A DNA stretch of 12,406 bases from CAZBBB01 sp964490005 (GTDB lineage: Bacteria > Planctomycetota > B15-G4): positions 1-12,406 of the forward strand of contig CAZBBB010000095.1 in the NCBI GenBank assembly GCA_964490005.1, read 5' to 3'. The notes beneath the pieces were generated by a model. That model had not been told where the DNA came from and did not search any database. It saw nothing but the letters and a program-made list of their open reading frames with translations. Shown here in pieces: positions 1-5,113 of the stretch. The position numbers and the translations under genes were made by a program. Position 1 is the stretch's first letter. Each line of letters starts with the position of its first letter.

Positions 1-104
1 GATCCGCGCGGGCCGAGCCCGGCGCGTCGCGGTCCGCCGCGGGGCGCGGGCAGCCCGCGCGGCTGATCCCGGAGGCGCTGCGGCGCGCGGCGCGTCGACG
101 CCGG

Positions 105-128
105 GAGCGCGCCGGGCGCCCCGCGCTC
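105..128 (-). terminator. GC-rich hairpin at the end of the iron-sulfur carrier gene
   Basis: A perfect 7-bp inverted repeat (GAGCGCG at 105-111, CGCGCTC at 122-128) encloses a 10-nt loop that itself contains the palindrome GGGCGCCC. Read on the minus strand it begins inside the TGA stop codon of the carrier gene, where a transcript-ending hairpin would lie. There is no T-run after it, so it is not a classical intrinsic terminator. It could help Rho-dependent ending or protect the 3' end. No gene is convincing in the remaining bases 1-104. Confidence 0.3.
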
Positions 129-453
129 AGACCGAGAACGAGGTGCCGCAGCCGCAGGTGCCGGTGGCGTTGGGGTTGTTGAAGGTGAAGCCGCGCTGCA
201 TGACGCCGTCGTTGAAGTCGACGACGGTGTCGTCCATGTAGGGCACCGCGTCGCCGCTGAGCACGACCTTCAGGCCGTGGAACTCGCTGGCCACGTCGCC
301 GGGCTTCTCGTCGGTGTCGAAGCCGAGCACGTAGCTCATGCCGTTGCAGCCGCCGCCCGACACGCCGAGGCGCAGGAAGGTGGACGGCTGCAGTCCCTGG
401 TCGGCGATGATCCGCCGCACTTCGGCGACGGCCTTCTCGGTCACGGTGATCAT
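127..453 (-). CDS. A-type iron-sulfur cluster carrier (IscA/ErpA/SufA, HesB family)
   Basis: This 108-residue protein has the normal length and full motif set of the HesB/IscA family: GGGCNGMSY with Cys36, and TGTCGCGTSFSV at the C-terminus with Cys100 and Cys102. These three cysteines bind an Fe-S cluster and pass it to apo-enzymes in the cytoplasm. The GCNGMSYVLGFD region is IscA-like, and the Asn-Pro-Asn-Ala stretch before the C-terminal cysteines is shared with ErpA and SufA, so I do not choose one symbol. The ATG at 453-451 forms an ATGA overlap with the stop of the upstream oxidoreductase, which indicates translational coupling. A strong Shine-Dalgarno AGGGAG also lies 7 nt upstream. 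No iscU, iscS or suf genes are nearby, so in this window its obvious client is the multi-cluster enzyme encoded just before it. The family call is secure; the client assignment is inference. Confidence 0.96.
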   Translation of the reverse strand: MITVTEKAVAEVRRIIADQGLQPSTFLRLGVSGGGCNGMSYVLGFDTDEKPGDVASEFHGLKVVLSGDAVPYMDDTVVDFNDGVMQRGFTFNNPNATGTCGCGTSFSV

Positions 454-3400
454 GGCAGGGCTCCCTGTCGGGTTTCGGGATCGGGGACATCATAGCCCGT
501 CGCGGGCGGCGCGTGGGCCGCGTCGCGGCGTGCTGCGCGCATTTCGGGGGCCGCGAGCAGCCGCGCCAGCCAGCGCGCCGTGGCCTTCTCGAGCACGGCG
601 TTGGTCGCGAGCCGCTCGTGCAGGTTGCCGAAGTCGACGGCGTCGAGCGGCTGGTCCTGGTTGAAGCACGAGAACACGGGTTCGACGGGCTCGCCCGTCA
701 CCGGGTCGACGTGCCGCTGCAGGCACTGCGCGCAGACCTCCTTGAGCATGCACTGCATCGGCGAGTTGATCGAGCCGAGGGCGACGTGCGGGCCGAGGTA
801 GGGGCGCAGGGCGGCGTGGCGGGCCTCCTTGACGGCGCGCATCATGCCGTCGCTGCCGATGACGATCAGGCGGGAGGCCTCGCGCAGCGCGATCGGCAGC
901 GCCGGCAGCTCGCCGCGCCCGGCGGCGAGCATGGCGGCGACGATGTTGCCGCGGAAGAAGGCGTCGCTCGGGCGGCGCACCTCGATGTCGGGTCCGTGGT
1001 CGCAGCACCACACGACGGCGTCGGTCGCGGCCTCGATCTGCTCGCGCTTGAACACGTCGCGGCTGTCCCGGTACCCGGCGAAGTAGAGCACGCGGTTGCC
1101 GGCCTCGCGCAGCGCGCCGGCGATCGAGAACAGCACGGCGTTGCCCAGGCCCCCGCCCACGAGCGCGACGGTCTCGTCGCGCGGGATCTCGGTGGGCGTG
1201 CCGGTCGGGCCCATGACGAGCACCGGCTCGCCCGGCCGCAGCAGCGCGCAGAGATTGCTGCTGCCGCCCATCTCGAGCACGATCATCGAGAGCAGGCCGG
1301 CCTCGCGGTCGACCCAGGCGCCGGTAAGCGCCAGGCCCTCCATGAGCAGCGGCGTGCCGAGGCGCACGGGCGCCTGGTCGGCGAAGTTCTGCAGGCGGTA
1401 GAACTGGCCGGGCCGGAAGCGGCGCGCCGCGAGCGGGGCGCGCACGATCACGTCGACGATCGTCGGCGTGAGGCGGTCGATGCGCACGACCGTGGCGAGC
1501 AGCTCGTCGTCGAGCCGCGCGCGCAGGGCCGCGAAGGCCGCCTCGCGCGCCGGCTGGCCGGCCGGGTCGAGCGCGGCCAGCTCGTCGGCGAACAGCTCGA
1601 CGACCTTGCGGTAGCCGTGCTTGGCGGAGGCCATCGCGCGCACGACGTTGCCGGCGTAGCGCGGGTGGTTGTCGCCGTAGAAGCTCACCCGGCGGCCGGC
1701 GTCGACGTGACTGGTGAAGAAACCCTGCGGGTCGGGTCGGCCCTGCGCGTCGCAGGTCTCGAAGAAGCGGCCGCGCGCGTCGAGCCGGAAGGTGCCGGGG
1801 GCCTCCTTCTCGCAGACGGTGTTGGGCTGCGTGCCGGCGGCGATGAACAGCGAGCGCGCCGGCAGCGTCAGCGTCTCGCCCGTGCTGCGCCAGCGGCCCT
1901 GCTCGTCGCGCGCGTGCCGGTCGAGCACGACCGACTTGAGCGCGTCGTGCTCGTCGTCGACGGCCTGCAGCGGCGAGACGCCCTCGAGGAAGGCGATCCC
2001 CTCTTCGAGCGCCTTGGCGACCTCCTCGTGGTTGAGGCGGTAGGCGGGCGATTCGTCCAGCCCCTTGCGGTAGCAGATGGTCACGCCGCCCCAGGACGCG
2101 ACGAGCGGCGCGAAGCGGGGCGGCCGGCCCTCGGCGGCCGCCGCGCGCCGCTCCTCGCGCAGCGCGCGGCCGTGGGCCAGCAGGCGCGCATGGATCTCCC
2201 GCTCGGGCGGCGTGAGCCGCGCGAGCACCTCGCTCTCGGCCGTCTCGGCCAGCAGCGTCTCGTGGCGCTCGAGCAGCCGCTCGCACTGCACCGGGTAGTA
2301 GGCCAGCACCTCGGTCGCCGTGTCGATCGCCGTGAGTCCGCCGCCGACGACGAGCGCGGGCAGTTCGACCTGCAGGTTCGCCAGCCCGTCGCGCAGGAAG
2401 GCGCCCGAGAGCTGCAGGCTCATCAGGAAGTCGGACGCCTTGCGCACGCCGCGCGTGAGGTTGTTCTTCAGGTCGATGATCGTGGGCCGGCCGGCGCCGG
2501 TGGCGAGCGCGACGTGGCGGAAGCCCAGCCGCCAGGCATCGTCGAGCGTGAGCGTGCCGCCGAAGCGCACGCCGCCCCAGGCGGCGAAGTGCGGCCGGCG
2601 CGCGAGCGTCAGGTGGATGAGCTTCAGGAAGTTCTTGTCCCAGCGCACGGTGATGCCGTACTCCGACACGCCGCCGAAGCCCGAGGGCAAGCGCTCGTCG
2701 AGCGGAGCCACCAGCTCGGCCCAGGCGGGCAGCGGAGGCGGCGCGGCGCCCGGCGCGCCGGTCAGCGCGGCCGGCAGCGGCTCGATCTTCAGGCCGTCGA
2801 CGCCGACGACGCCGAAACCATCGTTGAGCAGGTAGTGCGCGAGCGTGTAGCCCGCCGGCCCGAGGCCGACGACGAGCACGTCGATGCCGTTGTAGGGCAG
2901 GGCGAAGGGGCGCGCGCGGTGCAGCGGGTTCCAGCGCGCCAGCAGGCCGTAGATGTCGGGGCCGTGGGGCAGGCCGAGCACGTCGGTGAGCACGCCCGTC
3001 TCGATGCGCGGGATGTCGACCGGCTCCTGGTTCTGGAAGATGCACGCCTTCATGCAGTCGTTGCAGATGCGGTGGCCGGTGCCCGGGCAGAGCGGGTTGT
3101 CGATCATCACGACGGCCAGCGCGGCCACGACGTCGCCCTCGTCGGCGAGGCGGTGGGCCTCGGAGATGCGCTCGTCGAGCGGGCAGCCGCCCAGCTCGAT
3201 CTCGAGCGGGTTGCTCTTGAGCGCGCCGTGCTTGTCGCGCAGCCCCTTGCGGCAGCTGTCGACGCCGCGGTCGTGGCAGACGAGGCAGGTGTCGAGCTGC
3301 CCCTGGCGCTCGGCCGGCGTGCCCCGGTCGTCGGTGAGCGCAAAGCCGTCGCGCGGGCGCTGGACGGCCGCCGGGCCGCGCACCGCGCCGGGCGCGATCT

Positions 3401-3986
3401 CGTCGGCCGCTTCGGTGGCGACGAGCCGGCTCCAGTCGACCTTGTGCTGCAGGCGCAGCGAGGGCCAGTCGCGGTGGCGGCCGCTCGCGCGCGCGCAGAC
3501 CACCCAGCGCTGCGCGAGCGCGAGCAGCGGGTCGTCGGCCGCCGTGTCGGGCGCGGCGAGGCGTTCGAGCACCGCCTGCGCCAGCCCGGCCTCGCTGAGC
3601 GGCGCACCGAGCGCCACCTGCAGCTGCGCCGTCAGGAGCGTCAGGTCGTCGTCGGGGCCCGGCTCCTGGCGGGCGCAGCGGCGCGCGACGAAGGTCTTGC
3701 GGAAGGCGAAGAGCGCCTTGTCGCGGGCCACGCGGCGCGCGATCCGGTCCTGGGCGGCCTGTGCGCCGTAGATCTCGCCCACCAGGCGCGAGACGTGCCG
3801 GGCCGTCTCGACGATCAGGTCGGCCTCGGCGCGCTCGGTCAGCGCCTCACCGCGACGCCAGGCCGCGTAGCGGGCGGCGAGCCCCGCGTCCGCCGCGGCC
3901 AGCCGCTCCTCGAACGTGGCCTGCAGGCCCGCCAGGGCGGCGGGGTCGTGCAGGCTCTGGAGCGAAGGTGGCTTTCTCGACGTCAC
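450..3986 (-). CDS. Single-chain FAD/Fe-S oxidoreductase: NfnB/GltD-like half fused to PyrK/NfnA-like half
   Basis: A 1178-residue cytoplasmic multi-domain flavoprotein. Residues 1-230 are helical, charged and unrecognised. Residues 234-315 hold eight cysteines (C234, C237, C245, C268, C300, C308, C311, C315), enough for two [4Fe-4S] clusters as in GltD, dihydropyrimidine dehydrogenase and NfnB. A first Rossmann motif, VGLGPAGYTLAHYL (373-386), should bind FAD. A second, VVGGGLTAIDTATEV (546-560), should bind NAD(P)H, and FIAAGTQPN (714-722) closes that domain. A charged helical stretch at about 565-625 interrupts it. From about 830 comes a ferredoxin-reductase/PyrK module: FRPGQFYRLQNF (857-868) for flavin, VALVGGGLGNAV (940-951) for the dinucleotide, and C1079, C1085, C1088, C1107 for [2Fe-2S]. 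The cofactor set matches NfnAB, the electron-bifurcating NADH-dependent ferredoxin:NADP+ oxidoreductase, but as one chain in the order B then A. Bifurcation is inference; it could be a simple NAD(P)H or ferredoxin oxidoreductase. The start is GTG; no Shine-Dalgarno is visible upstream and no earlier in-frame start looks better. Confidence 0.88.
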   Translation of the reverse strand: MTSRKPPSLQSLHDPAALAGLQATFEERLAAADAGLAARYAAWRRGEALTERAEADLIVETARHVSRLVGEIYGAQAAQDRIARRVARDKALFAFRKTFVARRCARQEPGPDDDLTLLTAQLQVALGAPLSEAGLAQAVLERLAAPDTAADDPLLALAQRWVVCARASGRHRDWPSLRLQHKVDWSRLVATEAADEIAPGAVRGPAAVQRPRDGFALTDDRGTPAERQGQLDTCLVCHDRGVDSCRKGLRDKHGALKSNPLEIELGGCPLDERISEAHRLADEGDVVAALAVVMIDNPLCPGTGHRICNDCMKACIFQNQEPVDIPRIETGVLTDVLGLPHGPDIYGLLARWNPLHRARPFALPYNGIDVLVVGLGPAGYTLAHYLLNDGFGVVGVDGLKIEPLPAALTGAPGAAPPPLPAWAELVAPLDERLPSGFGGVSEYGITVRWDKNFLKLIHLTLARRPHFAAWGGVRFGGTLTLDDAWRLGFRHVALATGAGRPTIIDLKNNLTRGVRKASDFLMSLQLSGAFLRDGLANLQVELPALVVGGGLTAIDTATEVLAYYPVQCERLLERHETLLAETAESEVLARLTPPEREIHARLLAHGRALREERRAAAAEGRPPRFAPLVASWGGVTICYRKGLDESPAYRLNHEEVAKALEEGIAFLEGVSPLQAVDDEHDALKSVVLDRHARDEQGRWRSTGETLTLPARSLFIAAGTQPNTVCEKEAPGTFRLDARGRFFETCDAQGRPDPQGFFTSHVDAGRRVSFYGDNHPRYAGNVVRAMASAKHGYRKVVELFADELAALDPAGQPAREAAFAALRARLDDELLATVVRIDRLTPTIVDVIVRAPLAARRFRPGQFYRLQNFADQAPVRLGTPLLMEGLALTGAWVDREAGLLSMIVLEMGGSSNLCALLRPGEPVLVMGPTGTPTEIPRDETVALVGGGLGNAVLFSIAGALREAGNRVLYFAGYRDSRDVFKREQIEAATDAVVWCCDHGPDIEVRRPSDAFFRGNIVAAMLAAGRGELPALPIALREASRLIVIGSDGMMRAVKEARHAALRPYLGPHVALGSINSPMQCMLKEVCAQCLQRHVDPVTGEPVEPVFSCFNQDQPLDAVDFGNLHERLATNAVLEKATARWLARLLAAPEMRAARRDAAHAPPATGYDVPDPETRQGALP
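461..466 (-). promoter_or_regulatory. Shine-Dalgarno of the iron-sulfur carrier gene
   Basis: On the minus strand AGGGAG lies 7 nt before the ATG at 453, inside the last codons of the oxidoreductase gene. It is one of the few good ribosome binding sites in this window. It fixes the carrier start and suggests expression above what ATGA coupling alone would give. Confidence 0.7.
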
Positions 3987-3993
3987 GGCAGCA

Positions 3994-4018
3994 GGGCGGG
4001 GATGGGGGGCCGGGGGGG
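3994..4018 (+). other. Short-loop G-quadruplex motif next to the oxidoreductase start
   Basis: Four G-runs of 3, 4, 6 and 7 bases are separated by loops of 1, 2 and 2 bases (C, AT, CC). This is a very stable arrangement by the usual G-quadruplex rules. The motif is on the plus strand, the template for the minus-strand oxidoreductase, and ends 7 nt upstream of its GTG codon. The mRNA leader is correspondingly C-rich and lacks a Shine-Dalgarno. Whether it folds in the cell is unknown. Confidence 0.6.
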
Positions 4019-4097
4019 CGGCCCGGCGCCCGCGGGCTGGCCGTCGCGGGCGGGCGCGACGGACGGCGGCCGGGGCGGCGAGGGGCGGGTTGGAACG

Positions 4098-4125
4098 CGA
4101 CGGGCGCTCAGCGGCGACCCCGTCG
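4098..4125 (-). terminator. Hairpin just after the small minus-strand gene
   Basis: A perfect 7-bp stem (CGACGGG at 4098-4104, CCCGTCG at 4119-4125) with a 14-nt loop starts 11 nt after the TGA of the 66-residue gene. No T-run follows on the minus strand, so termination here would be weak or partial. It may separate expression of the small gene from the oxidoreductase 150 bp downstream, or act only as an mRNA structure. Confidence 0.25.
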
Positions 4126-4136
4126 TTTCGCCGGAC

Positions 4137-4337
4137 TCAGCGACGCCAGACCTTGGAGACTTCGTTGGCTTCGAAGCGCCGCTCGGTCTCGGTGTCGGGA
4201 TCGATGATGACGCCGCGCTGCTGGGTCGAGTTGTAGAGCATGCCCCCGCGGATGACTTCGCCGTCCTTGAAGAACAGCGTCGCCACCTCGCCGGAACCTA
4301 CGCTTTCCAGCTTCGCGCACAGTTCGAGAGTCGTCAT
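4137..4337 (-). CDS. Small unrecognised protein, 66 residues, possible small beta-barrel
   Basis: I do not recognise this protein. It starts MTTLELCAKLESV and ends FEANEVSKVWRR. A short N-terminal helix seems to be followed by alternating hydrophobic and polar strands (VATLFFKDGEVIRGGML, GVIIDPDTE, EVSKVW), the pattern of a small SH3- or Sm-like barrel; that fold is inference from pattern only. The frame is open further upstream to an ATG at 4502, but that extension is Arg/Gly/His-rich and looks like untranslated GC-rich sequence. I therefore place the start at the ATG at 4337, which has AGGA 10 nt upstream. Base composition is clearly less GC-rich than in neighbouring genes. It shares strand with the oxidoreductase 150 bp downstream and is divergent from the pterin synthase gene. 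There is no signal peptide or membrane segment. I am fairly sure it is real because the protein is balanced in composition and the codons are sensible. Confidence 0.7.
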   Translation of the reverse strand: MTTLELCAKLESVGSGEVATLFFKDGEVIRGGMLYNSTQQRGVIIDPDTETERRFEANEVSKVWRR

Positions 4338-4500
4338 CGATTCGGATTCCTGGGTTTGAGTGCGATGTCCTCGGCGCCGGCCCCTGCGGGCCCGAAGTGC
4401 GCCGTCCTCCCCGTGCGGCGTGGAGGTCCGTGTCGCGGGCGGCCAGCGTTGGCTTGCCGTCCGGTGCCCGACCTTTCTCCCACCGCCGTGGGAAGCGGCC

Positions 4501-4509
4501 ATCGTACCA
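4501..4509 (-). promoter_or_regulatory. Candidate extended -10 promoter for the 66-residue gene
   Basis: On the minus strand TGGTACGAT fits the extended -10 form TGnTAnnAT, with TACGAT as the -10 hexamer. No good -35 is present at 16-18 bp. Initiation about 7 nt downstream, near 4494, would place the TCCCAC-CGCC-GTGGGA hairpin (4478-4493) at the very 5' end of a leader of about 157 nt. This is a pattern match only and may be chance. Confidence 0.25.
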
Positions 4510-4667
4510 CGGCGCGCCCGTCCAGAAAGCCCGGCCCGGCGCGCCGGTGACGCATTTGATGCGGTCGATTCGTTCTTGCAAGTCGTTTGATCCCAGTAGT
4601 TTGGAAGGCCCGTCCCGCAGCCGTCGCTGCGCGCTCCCGGCTTGCGTGGGGTCTCGCGGGCGGTGAT

Positions 4668-4672
4668 AAAGG
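4668..4672 (+). promoter_or_regulatory. Shine-Dalgarno of the pterin synthase gene
   Basis: AAAGG lies 6 nt before the ATG at 4679, an acceptable ribosome binding site that supports this start over any internal codon. Confidence 0.5.
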
Positions 4673-4678
4673 CCGTCC

Positions 4679-5113
4679 ATGGCTTCCCGCTCCGCGCCCC
4701 GCTTCCGGCTCTCGCGCCGCCTCGAATTCTCGGCGGCGCACCGACTGCACGATCCGGCCCTCTCGGCGGCCGAGAACCGCCGCATCTTCGGGGTCTGCAA
4801 CAACGAGAAGGGGCACGGCCACAACTACGTCCTCGACGTCACCGTCGAGGGGCCACTCGATGCCCACGGCATGGTCATGGACCTCAACCGGCTGGCCGTG
4901 TTGCTCGACGAGCTGGTCTTCCGCGAGGTCGACCATCGCCACCTCGACCACGACGTCCCCTGGCTGGCCGGCCGCATCTCGACGGCGGAGAACGTGGTCG
5001 CCGCGATCTGGGAGCGACTGGCCGGGCCGCTCGGCGGCCGCCTGCACCGCCTGCGCCTCTACGAGTCGCGGATGAACTTCGTCGACTACTTCGGCCCCGG
5101 GCCGGCCGGGTAG
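4679..5113 (+). CDS. 6-pyruvoyl-tetrahydropterin synthase / QueD family enzyme
   Basis: A 144-residue protein of normal family length. Zinc ligands are His21 (FSAAHRL), His46 and His48 (GHGHNY). The catalytic residues are Cys40 in CNNEKGHGH, the Asp85-His86 pair in VDHRHLDHD, and Glu129 in YES. Spacing equals that of animal PTPS (H23, C42, H48, H50, D88, H89, E133) with a shift of two to four residues, and GMVMDLNRL and STAEN are also conserved. The family acts on 7,8-dihydroneopterin triphosphate, giving either 6-pyruvoyl-tetrahydropterin (tetrahydrobiopterin route) or 6-carboxy-tetrahydropterin (QueD, queuosine route). The animal-like residues favour the former, but sequence alone does not settle it. 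No folE, queC, queE, queF or sepiapterin reductase gene is in the window. Its last 28 bp overlap the end of the convergent sulfatase-fold gene. Confidence 0.93.
   Translation: MASRSAPRFRLSRRLEFSAAHRLHDPALSAAENRRIFGVCNNEKGHGHNYVLDVTVEGPLDAHGMVMDLNRLAVLLDELVFREVDHRHLDHDVPWLAGRISTAENVVAAIWERLAGPLGGRLHRLRLYESRMNFVDYFGPGPAG

Larger units (their letters stand above)
4338..4678. other. 341-bp divergent intergenic region with several dyads
   Basis: No convincing gene lies here, and long open frames crossing it are GC-driven. It separates the small minus-strand gene from the plus-strand pterin synthase and should hold both promoters. Dyads seen: TCCCAC-CGCC-GTGGGA (4478-4493); two GGCGCGCC palindromes 27 bp apart (4511-4518 and 4538-4545) that can pair with each other; CGCAT-TTG-ATGCG (4551-4563); and CTTGCAAG (4575-4582). 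The stretch from about 4551 to 4610 is markedly more AT-rich than the rest of the window, as expected for a promoter region. No riboswitch class could be recognised. Confidence 0.6.

Noticed and set aside
3..182. A plus-strand frame open from the window edge to a TGA at 180-182, possibly the end of a neighbouring gene.
   Set aside because: The translation is Arg/Ala low-complexity and would overlap the iron-sulfur carrier gene by 56 bp; another frame is equally open. Nothing supports coding.
490..3045. An 851-codon minus-strand frame inside the oxidoreductase gene.
   Set aside because: The translation is Arg/Ala/Pro low-complexity, and the other frame carries all the conserved motifs.
4338..4502. 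A 55-residue N-terminal extension of the 66-residue protein.
   Set aside because: It is Arg/Gly/His-rich, unlike the rest of the protein, and covers sequence with a possible promoter and hairpin; the ATG at 4337 has AGGA upstream.
513..4550. A 1345-codon open frame on the plus strand antisense to the oxidoreductase.
   Set aside because: The product is rich in Arg, Ala, Gly and Val with no domain motif. It is a by-product of GC-rich third positions on the true minus-strand gene, which has clear cofactor motifs.
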